Assembly (NCBI RefSeq): GCF_002112505.1
Contig: NZ_NEHW01000002.1
Location: 124,001-188,000 of the forward strand
Source of the DNA: Pseudomonas sp. R28(2017)
GTDB taxonomy: Bacteria; Pseudomonadota; Gammaproteobacteria; Pseudomonadales; Pseudomonadaceae
Direction: 5' to 3'
DNA length: 64,000 nucleotides
Below the pieces are notes generated by a model, which was not told the DNA's origin, searched no databases, and saw nothing but the letters and a program-made list of their open reading frames with translations. This document shows, one piece after another, positions 17,105 through 24,450 of the stretch. Both the position numbers and the translations under genes were made by a program. Positions within the stretch are counted from its first letter, which is position 1; each line of letters starts with the position of its first letter.

Positions 17105-17752
17105 ATGAGTAACCCGATCATGAAGATCCTGTTCGAAGGGGAGGCCGGCAAGGCACTTTGTGAGCATTGCCAGGCAGTGGTGCAAACCCACTACGCCCGC
17201 CGGGACGTACCGTTCAGTGATGGCCAGGGTGTCGCCAAGGATATTCTTGTGGGCGTATGCAACCAGTGCGATACCGTAGTGGCCATTCCCCCGCAGTCAA
17301 CGCCTGCCATTCGGGAGGCCCGCAAGCAACAACTGAAATCCATCGAAGCGCGTTTGCCCGCCGTTTACCTCGATGTGCTGGATGCTGCCATGCATGCGGT
17401 CAGTTGCGAGGCTGGGGCAAATCTGCGCAAGCTGTTTCTCGCCCACTACTTCCAGCTGTTGGTGCAGAGCCACCAGAGTGACCAGTTGCAGCCTGCGCAT
17501 GAAGCTTTCATCCAGAGTCTGGAGCAGCATTGGCGCGAACGTGGGTTGGCGCCTTCCACTTCGACCCGGCGTCTGTCGATGAAGGTTAACCCGTATATGG
17601 CAGAAGACTTCATGGCACTGCAGCAGCAGACCCACATGAATCAGACCGAGTTACTCAAGTCGGTCATCGCGCGGATTCAAGCGGATGTACTGGAGGTGAG
17701 AGATCAAAAGGTAATCCATACCTTGCAGCATTTGGCTCGGCTAGCGGTGTAG
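17105..17752 (+). CDS. Zinc-finger protein, probable antitoxin partner
   Basis: 215 residues. Two CxxC pairs (CEHCQ near residue 19 and CNQCD near 55) flank a DVPFSDGQGVAKDILVGV segment, which resembles the zinc-binding N-terminal domain of MqsA/YgiT-type antitoxins. The C-terminal part (MKVNPYMAEDFMALQQQTHM, NQTELLKSVI) looks like a DNA-binding or dimerisation helix set. The ATG at 17105 overlaps the original toxin stop by four bases, so the pair was translationally coupled. Confidence 0.55.
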   Translation: MSNPIMKILFEGEAGKALCEHCQAVVQTHYARRDVPFSDGQGVAKDILVGVCNQCDTVVAIPPQSTPAIREARKQQLKSIEARLPAVYLDVLDAAMHAVSCEAGANLRKLFLAHYFQLLVQSHQSDQLQPAHEAFIQSLEQHWRERGLAPSTSTRRLSMKVNPYMAEDFMALQQQTHMNQTELLKSVIARIQADVLEVRDQKVIHTLQHLARLAV

Positions 17753-17911
17753 ATGTTGGCTGGCGGACAGTGTTTCAGCAGCTTGCCTTGCTGGAGGCAG
17801 GCAACTCTCCCAAACCTTTTCGTCATCTCGTTGAACTTGAAGCACTTTCTGCCCTGGCACGGTTGCTGCTCCGTTCCCTGGACTTTCTCAAGTCCTGCCA
17901 AGGAGCCCCCC

Positions 17912-19006
17912 ATGAGCCAGCAACCGATCAAATTCGCCTACTGGGTCCCCAACGTCAGTGGTGGCCTGGTGGTCAGCACCATCGAGCAGCGCACCAGCTG
18001 GGACATCGGCTACAACCGCAAGCTGGCGCAGATCGCCGAGCGGGCCGGTTTCGACTACGCCCTCTCGCAGATCCGCTTCACGGCCGGCTACGGTGCCGAC
18101 AATCAGCACGAATCGGTCACCATCAGCCATGCGCTGCTGGCAGCCACCGAGAAGCTCAAGGTCATTGCCGCCATTCTGCCGGGCCCGTGGAACCCGGCGC
18201 TGGCGGCCAAGCAGCTGGCGAGCATCGACCAGTTCACTAATGGCCGTGTCGCCATCAACGTGGTCTCGGGCTGGTTCAAGGGCGAATTCCATGCCATTGG
18301 TGAGCCGTGGCTGGACCATGACGAACGCTATCGCCGCTCCGAAGAATTCATCCGGGCGCTGAAGGGCATCTGGACCGAAGACAACTTCACCTTCAACGGC
18401 GACTTCTATCGCTTTCGCAACTACAACCTCAAGCCCAAGCCGCTGCAGCAGCCGCACCCGGAAATCTTCCAGGGCGGCAGTTCGCGGGCGGCGCGGGACA
18501 TGGCGGCGCGGGTGTCGGACTGGTACTTCACCAACGGCAATACGGTTGAAGGGATCAAGGCGCAGGTCGACGACATCCGCGCCAAGGCCGCTGCCAATGG
18601 GCATTCGGTGAAGATCGGGGTCAATGCCTTCATCATCGCTCGCGATACCGAGGAACAGGCCCGGGCGGTGTTGCAGGAGATCATCGACAAGGCCAACCCC
18701 GAGGCGGTGCGGGCTTTCGGGCATGAAGTGAAACATGCAGGCTCCGCCAGCCCGGAAGGCGAGGGCAACTGGGCCAAGTCCAGCTTCGAGGACCTGGTGC
18801 AGTACAACGACGGATTCAAGACCAACCTGATCGGCACGCCACGGCAGATTGCCGAGCGCATCGTGGCATTGAAGGCGGTGGGGGTGGACCTGATTCTGTC
18901 CGGGTTCCTGCATTTCCAGGAGGAGGTGGCGTACTTCGGCGAACAGGTGTTGCCATTGGTGAGGGCGCTGGAGGCAGAGACGGCAGAGCAGCAGGCTGTC
19001 GCCTGA
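17912..19006 (+). CDS. sfnG: Dimethylsulfone monooxygenase SfnG (FMNH2-dependent)
   Basis: 364 residues of the luciferase-like TIM-barrel family. MSQQPIKFAYWVPNVSGGLV, FDYALSQIRFTAGYGADNQH, NVVSGWFKGEF and EIFQGGSSRAARDMA are characteristic of SfnG. The enzyme converts dimethylsulfone to methanesulfinate for sulfur supply. The start at 17912 follows aaggag; the longer upstream frame lacks signals. No flavin reductase or sfn regulator is adjacent, so it depends on FMNH2 made elsewhere. A hairpin at 19030-19047 follows. Confidence 0.92.
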   Translation: MSQQPIKFAYWVPNVSGGLVVSTIEQRTSWDIGYNRKLAQIAERAGFDYALSQIRFTAGYGADNQHESVTISHALLAATEKLKVIAAILPGPWNPALAAKQLASIDQFTNGRVAINVVSGWFKGEFHAIGEPWLDHDERYRRSEEFIRALKGIWTEDNFTFNGDFYRFRNYNLKPKPLQQPHPEIFQGGSSRAARDMAARVSDWYFTNGNTVEGIKAQVDDIRAKAAANGHSVKIGVNAFIIARDTEEQARAVLQEIIDKANPEAVRAFGHEVKHAGSASPEGEGNWAKSSFEDLVQYNDGFKTNLIGTPRQIAERIVALKAVGVDLILSGFLHFQEEVAYFGEQVLPLVRALEAETAEQQAVA

Positions 19007-19029
19007 CCTGCTTCCTACTCTGGCGGACG

Positions 19030-19047
19030 TCGCCGGCAAGCCGGCGA
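19030..19047 (+). terminator. Hairpin after sfnG
   Basis: An 8-bp perfect stem (tcgccggc / gccggcga) with a 2-base loop, without a T tract. It could be a degenerate REP or a weak terminator. Confidence 0.35.
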
Positions 19048-19173
19048 TGAGGCTGGTAGTAACATCACATTTCCAGCGACAAGAATGCTCACACCGTCAG
19101 TGTTGGCCCTGGCGGTGAAACCCGTTAAGGTGTCGCCCCCAGCAAGGAACGCCGCGACCCCAGGGAGTAGTTG

Positions 19174-19773
19174 ATGTCGCTTTTCAATCGGGCCAGCCCG
19201 CCTTTCGGCCTGCGCAACGGCAGTACCTTCACACCTGCCCGAACGCTCGAACCATTGCTCGACGGTTACTCTGAACTCAAGCTGCCCGGCCCGGAAACGG
19301 TGTGGGCCTGCGGTGAGGTCGACCTCGGCCAGTCAGTACGCCTGTTGCGTTACTACCTGGACAACGAAGATTACTGGCTGCAAGTGCTGATGCACGGCAG
19401 CCAGCCGGGCGATACCGTGCTGTTCGGCTACCACAGCGCTATCGCCGTGCGCGACGAGGCGCACCGGCAGAGCCTGGTCGGCTGCCTGTCCAAGGTCGGC
19501 CTGCCGATCTATACCCATGAGGGCTGCCTCTATTCCCGCCAATGGGGCCAGGCCCAAGGCCAGGCTGAACTGGTCCAGTTCCACGAGCAGGTGGTCAACC
19601 CGCAGGCCCGCTATGGCGTCCAGCACCTGTCGATGCTTTATGCCCGCGGCACGGGCCTGCTCGACCGTCGCGAATTCCTGCTGTTTTCCCTCGAAGAAGA
19701 TGAGCACGGCGCGCTCACCTTCACCACCTCGCTGGGCGTCACCCTGTTCCCCACGGACTTCAACGTAACCTGA
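19174..19773 (+). CDS. yjfK: DUF2491 family protein (YjfK-like)
   Basis: 199 residues. Soluble, with motifs typical of YjfK (PGPETVWACGEVDLGQSVRL, and SLGVTLFPTDFNVT at the end). The start at 19174 follows cagggag. It is the first gene of a four-gene operon (yjfK-yjfL-yjfM-yjfC), with 12 bases to yjfL. The function is not established. The operon ends with an ATP-grasp amidoligase, which suggests a peptide-ligation or envelope role. Confidence 0.8.
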   Translation: MSLFNRASPPFGLRNGSTFTPARTLEPLLDGYSELKLPGPETVWACGEVDLGQSVRLLRYYLDNEDYWLQVLMHGSQPGDTVLFGYHSAIAVRDEAHRQSLVGCLSKVGLPIYTHEGCLYSRQWGQAQGQAELVQFHEQVVNPQARYGVQHLSMLYARGTGLLDRREFLLFSLEEDEHGALTFTTSLGVTLFPTDFNVT

Positions 19774-19785
19774 CAAGGACTCACC

Positions 19786-20211
19786 ATGCTCGACGCGCTT
19801 CGCCTGTCACTCAATGCATCGGCAGTGACCGGTTTCATCCTCTATATCAGTGTGGCGCTGCTGCTGTTCTGGCTGTTCCAGTTCATCTATACGCGCATTA
19901 CGCCCCACCGCGAGTTTTCGCTGATCCGCGAAAACAATCCGGCGGCCGCCATCGCCCTGGGTGGCTCGCTGATCGGGTTCTCGCTGCCGGCCAGCAACAT
20001 TATCGCCTACAGCGTCAGCATTCTCGATTTCGTTGCCTGGGTGGTGATCGCGGCCGTGGTGCAGTTGCTCGCCTTCGGCCTCACCAGCCTGGTGCTGCGC
20101 GACCTGTCCAGGCGTATCGTCAAAGGCGAACTGGCTGCGGCCATATACGCCGCCAGCGTGGCAATCAGCGTGGGCTTCCTCAACTCGGCCTGCATGACCC
20201 CGGCGGCCTGA
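19786..20211 (+). CDS. yjfL: DUF350 inner-membrane protein (YjfL-like)
   Basis: 141 residues with four transmembrane segments and the DUF350 signature ENNPAAAIALGGSLIGFSLP. The second half repeats the same pattern. It lies between yjfK and the lipoprotein yjfM and is preceded by aaggac. The role is unknown. Confidence 0.85.
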   Translation: MLDALRLSLNASAVTGFILYISVALLLFWLFQFIYTRITPHREFSLIRENNPAAAIALGGSLIGFSLPASNIIAYSVSILDFVAWVVIAAVVQLLAFGLTSLVLRDLSRRIVKGELAAAIYAASVAISVGFLNSACMTPAA

Positions 20212-20227
20212 AGTGCAAGGAGCCCTT

Positions 20228-20971
20228 ATGAAGCCCCCTATTCGACGCAGCTCCGTCAAGCTGGTGCTGGCCGGCTCGCTGCCGCTAGCGCTGACCGCTT
20301 GTGGCCCGCAGGAAGAGCTGTACACGGTCACCCAGCAGAGCAATTACGACAGCGTGGCGGCCTGCGTTGCCGACCAGGTGCCGGAACCCGCCTGCAACGA
20401 TGCCTTCAAGCGGGCGCTGGCGGATTACCAGCGCAATGCACCGACGTTTTTCACCCAGGCGGAGTGCGAGGCGCAGTTTACCCCGGACGGTTGCCAGATC
20501 ACCGTTGGTGGCCGCTACATGCCGCGCATGAGTGGCTTCGAACTGCAGACCAGCGCTGAGGTCACGCAGTCTCAGCTCGACGCGGGTTATGCCCAGGGCG
20601 GTGGCTATGGCCATGTGGCCACCGCCGCAGTCGCCGGCATGCTGCTTGCGCAGATGGGCAACAGCGCCGGCCGTCATTACAACGCGCAACCCTTGTATGC
20701 CTACCGCGACGGTGCAGGCCAGCGCCACGGTCTGCTTGGCCAGCGCTACGGTGCCGCAGGCGGCGGTATTCAGCGGGTGAGGCAGGACGAAGAGAGCAGC
20801 AGCGCTTCGAGTGGCGGCGGGGGAGGCGGGGGTGGCGGTAGCTACGGCGGCTCGAGCCGCAACGAGTCGCGTTCGGCGAGCTCGGCCTCGGTCACGCGCG
20901 GTGGCTTCGGTGGCCAGGCCACTGCGCGCAGCGGTTGGGGCGGCAGGTCCGGCAGTTTCTTCGGGGGGTAG
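20228..20971 (+). CDS. yjfM: DUF1190 lipoprotein (YjfM-like)
   Basis: 247 residues. A lipoprotein signal with lipobox LALTAC is followed by a Cys-containing domain (DSVAACVADQVPEPACNDAF, TQAECEAQF, PDGCQI). The tail is Gly/Ser-rich (a 9-Gly run near residue 205, then GGFGGQ). The start at 20228 follows aaggag. It is the third gene of the yjf operon and ends two bases before yjfC. Confidence 0.82.
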   Translation: MKPPIRRSSVKLVLAGSLPLALTACGPQEELYTVTQQSNYDSVAACVADQVPEPACNDAFKRALADYQRNAPTFFTQAECEAQFTPDGCQITVGGRYMPRMSGFELQTSAEVTQSQLDAGYAQGGGYGHVATAAVAGMLLAQMGNSAGRHYNAQPLYAYRDGAGQRHGLLGQRYGAAGGGIQRVRQDEESSSASSGGGGGGGGGSYGGSSRNESRSASSASVTRGGFGGQATARSGWGGRSGSFFGG

Positions 20972-20973
20972 GC

Positions 20974-22131
20974 ATGCGCAAGGTCGAACTGGCGGAGCGC
21001 CCCGACTGGCGCACGACAGCCCTGCGCGAGGGCTTTGCCTTTCACACCATCGACGGTGAGCGTTACTGGGACGAACGTGGCTACTACCAGTTCAGCGAGG
21101 CCCAGGTGGTGCATGACCTGCACGGCCCGACCACGGAGCTGCACGCGATGTGCCTGGATGCGGTCGGGCGCATCGTCGAAAGCGAGGCCCTGATGGCGCG
21201 CCTGGCGATCCCGCCAGCCTTCTTCGATCTGGTGCGCCGCTCTTGGCAAGAGGGGCAGGCCCACCTCTACGGGCGCTTCGACTTCAGCTACGACGGCAAC
21301 GGCCCGGCAAAGTTGATCGAGGCCAACTACGACACGCCCACCTCGCTCTACGAAGCGGCGGCGTTTCAGCTGATCTGGCTGGAGGAGCAGATCCAGCGCG
21401 GCGTTCTGCCCGCCGATGCCAGTCAGTTCAATACCCTGGCCGAGGACCTGGTGCAGGCATTTGCAGCGATGCCGGGGCATGGCGAGTTCCATTTTTCGAC
21501 CATCTCCGGTTCGCTGGAGGACCGCGGCACCACCGACTTCCTGCGCAAGATGGCCGAGCACGCCGGTATCCGCACCCGGCATATCGACCTGGAGGACATC
21601 GGCCTGAACAGCGAGGGGCGCTTTGTCGACCTGCAGGGGCGGGCGATTACGCGGCTGTTCAAGCTGCATGCCTGGGAGCACATCTTCCACGAGGAGTTCG
21701 GCCAGGCGATTGCAGGTTGCGACACGCAGTTCGTCGAACCCCCCTGGAAGGCGTTGATTTCCAACAAAGGCATTCTGCCGTTGCTCTGGGAGTGGCATGA
21801 AGGCCATCCGAACCTGTTGCCAGCCTTTGTCGACCACAGCCCGCAGTCAGCGGTGCCCAAGGGCTGGGTACGCAAGCCGTATTTCTCGCGGGAAGGGGCC
21901 AATGTGGATATCCGCACAGCCGAGGGGGAGCGGGTTTTCGAAGACGGGCCATACGATGATGCGCCGTACATCCTGCAGGCGTTTGCGCCACTGCCGAAGT
22001 TTGCCGACAGCTATACCCTGATCGGGTCGTGGGTGGTGGGGGGCAGGGCTTCGGGGATTGGCATCCGCGAGGATGATTCGTTGATTACCAAGGACAGTTC
22101 GCGGTTCTTGCCCCATGTGGTGATCGGCTGA
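20974..22131 (+). CDS. yjfC: Glutathionylspermidine synthase-like ATP-grasp ligase (YjfC-like)
   Basis: 385 residues with preATP-grasp/ATP-grasp features: LYGRFDFSYDGNGPAKLIEA, NYDTPTSLYEAAAFQ, KALISNKGILPLLWE, and a C-terminal GSWVVGGRASGIGIREDDS with ATP-binding character. The E. coli bifunctional Gsp has an extra amidase domain that is absent here. The substrate is unknown; comparative genomics of ATP-grasp amidoligases has proposed peptide or protein tagging for YjfC. The start at 20974 follows ggggggtagg. Confidence 0.85.
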   Translation: MRKVELAERPDWRTTALREGFAFHTIDGERYWDERGYYQFSEAQVVHDLHGPTTELHAMCLDAVGRIVESEALMARLAIPPAFFDLVRRSWQEGQAHLYGRFDFSYDGNGPAKLIEANYDTPTSLYEAAAFQLIWLEEQIQRGVLPADASQFNTLAEDLVQAFAAMPGHGEFHFSTISGSLEDRGTTDFLRKMAEHAGIRTRHIDLEDIGLNSEGRFVDLQGRAITRLFKLHAWEHIFHEEFGQAIAGCDTQFVEPPWKALISNKGILPLLWEWHEGHPNLLPAFVDHSPQSAVPKGWVRKPYFSREGANVDIRTAEGERVFEDGPYDDAPYILQAFAPLPKFADSYTLIGSWVVGGRASGIGIREDDSLITKDSSRFLPHVVIG

Positions 22132-22414
22132 AGGGGTTCTTCGCGGTTTTGGCTGCGACCAGGCCAGCAAAACCGGCACAAACCCGCAGGTCGGTTTCAG
22201 GATGCGCCTGGTCGCTCGCATGCAACCCCCCGGCGCCACAAGTGCCATGCTTGTGGGATGCCCATGAGCCCAGTGCACGCAGATGCATGGCCATCGGCAA
22301 GGAGGCTCCCGTGCCCACGCCACCGTGACGTGGCCGGTGTGCCGCAGCAGAACACGCCGGATACCTGCCCCCCACAATAAATCAGGCAGGGTCCGTGATG
22401 CCGAGGTCCGCTGT
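22132..22414. other. Region between the yjf and fds operons
   Basis: No convincing gene. A 9-bp inverted repeat (gcgaccagg 22155-22163 with cctggtcgc 22207-22215) could end the yjf operon. The fds promoter must lie in the right half. I see no clear -35/-10 pair. Confidence 0.35.
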
Positions 22415-22897
22415 ATGCCTGATGAATTGCTTTACCTGCCCGCTATCCAGAGCATCCTGACCCGCGAGAAGGATACCCCCGGCGCGCTGTTGCCGATCCT
22501 TCACGCCATCCAGGACGCCGTCGGTTTCATCCCCGAAGCTGCCGTCCCGGAAATTGCCCATGCCCTGAACCTCAGCCTCGCCGAAGTGCGCGGGGTGATC
22601 AGCTTCTATCACGACTTCCGCACCACGCCGCCGGCCCGCCACACGCTGCGCCTGTGCCGAGCCGAGTCGTGCCAGAGCCGTGGCAGCGAAGCCTTGGCCG
22701 CGCAACTGCGCGAACAGCTGGCGCTGGATGATCACGGCACCAGCGCCGACGGCGCCATCAGCCTGCGCCCGGTGTACTGCCTGGGTGCCTGCGCCTGTTC
22801 GCCAGCGCTGGAACTGGATGGCCAGGTGCATGCCCGGCTCACCCCCGAGCGCCTGCGGGCGCTGGTGAACGGTTGCCTGGAGGGCGAAACATGCTGA
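22415..22897 (+). CDS. fdsG: NAD-dependent formate dehydrogenase, gamma subunit (NuoE-like)
   Basis: 160 residues of the thioredoxin-like [2Fe-2S] family: GFIPEAAVPEIAHAL, ISFYHDFRT, and the cluster ligands in LCRAESCQSRG and YCLGACACSPA. FdsG passes electrons between the diaphorase subunit and the catalytic subunit. The ATG at 22415 gives the family's usual length. It overlaps fdsB by seven bases. Confidence 0.9.
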   Translation: MPDELLYLPAIQSILTREKDTPGALLPILHAIQDAVGFIPEAAVPEIAHALNLSLAEVRGVISFYHDFRTTPPARHTLRLCRAESCQSRGSEALAAQLREQLALDDHGTSADGAISLRPVYCLGACACSPALELDGQVHARLTPERLRALVNGCLEGETC

Positions 22898-24450
22898 AGT
22901 TGTTCATCCCCTGTGACTCGGTGGCGCGCGCGGTCGGCGCCGATCAGGTAGCCAGCGCCATTGAGGCGGAAGCCGAGCGGCGCCAGCTGCCGGTCGAGAT
23001 CCTGCGCACCAGCTCACGCGGCCTGTACTGGCTGGAACCGCTGGTGGAATGTGAAAGCCCGCAAGGGCGCCAAGGCTTCGGCCCGGTCAGCCCGGCAGAC
23101 GTGCCGTCGCTGCTCGACGCGCTGGCCGGCGAACCCGGTGGCCATTCACTGGCGCTGGGCCCGGTCGAAGAAATCCCGTACCTGAAAACCCAGCAGCGCT
23201 TGTTGTTCGCCCGCGCCGGCATCACCCGCCCATTATCGCTGGACGACTACCGGGCCCACGGCGGTTTCAAGGGCCTGGAGAAGGCCGTGGCGCTGGACGG
23301 CGCCGCCGTGGTGGCCACCGTGCTCGATTCCGGCTTGCGCGGCCGGGGCGGCGCGGCGTTCCCGGCCGGGATCAAGTGGCGCACCGTGCGTGAGGCCAGG
23401 CCCGCGCAGAAGTACGTGGTGTGCAATGCCGACGAAGGCGACTCCGGGACCTTCGCCGACCGCATGCTGATGGAGGGCGACCCCTTCCTGCTGATCGAAG
23501 GCATGATCATCGCCGGCCTCGCCGTCGGGGCCGACCAAGGCTACATCTATGTGCGCTCGGAATACCCGGACGCCATCCGCGTGCTCAACCAGGCGCTCGC
23601 CATCGCCCGCGATGCCGGTTACCTCGGCAGTGACGTGGCCGGCAGCGGCCAGGCCTTCGAGCTGCAGGTGCGGGTGGGTGCCGGTGCCTATATCTGCGGC
23701 GAGGAAACGGCGCTGCTCGAATCCATCGAAGGCAAGCGCGGCATCGTGCGCGCCAAGCCGCCGCTGCCCGCGCTCGAAGGCCTGTTCGGCCTGCCGACGC
23801 TGGTGCACAACGTGCTCACCCTGGCCTCGGTGCCAACCATCCTGGCCGAAGGCGCGGTGTTCTATCGCGATTTCGGCATGGGCCGCTCGCTGGGCACCAT
23901 GCCGTTCCAGCTGGCCGGCAACATCCGCCACGGCGGCCTGGTGGAGCGCGCTTTCGGCCTGACCCTGCGCGAGCTGGTGGAAGGCTATGGCGGCGGCACC
24001 GCCAGCGGTCGCCCGCTCAAGGCCGCGCAGGTCGGCGGGCCGCTCGGCGCCTGGGTACCGCCCAGCCACTTCGATACCCCGCTGGACTACGAGGCCTTCG
24101 CCGCCATGGGCGCGATGCTCGGCCACGGCGGCGTGGTGGTGGCCGACGATACCCTGAACATGGCCAGCATGGCGCGTTTCGCGTTGCAGTTCTGCGCCGA
24201 AGAGTCCTGCGGCAAGTGCACCCCGTGCCGGATCGGCTCGACCCGCGGCATGGAGGTGGTCGACCGGCTGATCGCGACCCGCGACTTCAGCGAGCGGCAT
24301 GACCAGGCCCTGCTGCTGCGCGACCTGTGCGACACCATGCAGTACGGCTCGCTGTGCGCCATGGGCGGCATGACCGCCTACCCGGTGGCCAGCGCCCTCA
24401 AGTATTTCCCCGCCGATTTCGGGCTGACCACCACGGAGGCCGCACAGTGA
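22891..24450 (+). CDS. fdsB: NAD-dependent formate dehydrogenase, beta subunit (NuoF-like diaphorase)
   Basis: 519 residues. An N-terminal thioredoxin-like region precedes the NuoF core. LRGRGGAAFPAGIKW and CNADEGDSGTFADR bind FMN and NADH, GAGAYICGEETALLESIEGK is the FMN-site loop, and EESCGKCTPCRIG carries the [4Fe-4S] cysteines. It oxidises or reduces NAD(H). It overlaps fdsG and fdsA, so translation is coupled. Confidence 0.93.
   Translation: MLKLFIPCDSVARAVGADQVASAIEAEAERRQLPVEILRTSSRGLYWLEPLVECESPQGRQGFGPVSPADVPSLLDALAGEPGGHSLALGPVEEIPYLKTQQRLLFARAGITRPLSLDDYRAHGGFKGLEKAVALDGAAVVATVLDSGLRGRGGAAFPAGIKWRTVREARPAQKYVVCNADEGDSGTFADRMLMEGDPFLLIEGMIIAGLAVGADQGYIYVRSEYPDAIRVLNQALAIARDAGYLGSDVAGSGQAFELQVRVGAGAYICGEETALLESIEGKRGIVRAKPPLPALEGLFGLPTLVHNVLTLASVPTILAEGAVFYRDFGMGRSLGTMPFQLAGNIRHGGLVERAFGLTLRELVEGYGGGTASGRPLKAAQVGGPLGAWVPPSHFDTPLDYEAFAAMGAMLGHGGVVVADDTLNMASMARFALQFCAEESCGKCTPCRIGSTRGMEVVDRLIATRDFSERHDQALLLRDLCDTMQYGSLCAMGGMTAYPVASALKYFPADFGLTTTEAAQ

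Noticed and set aside
23233..24300. A 355-codon minus-strand frame
   Set aside because: Antisense to fdsB; no start signal or motif.
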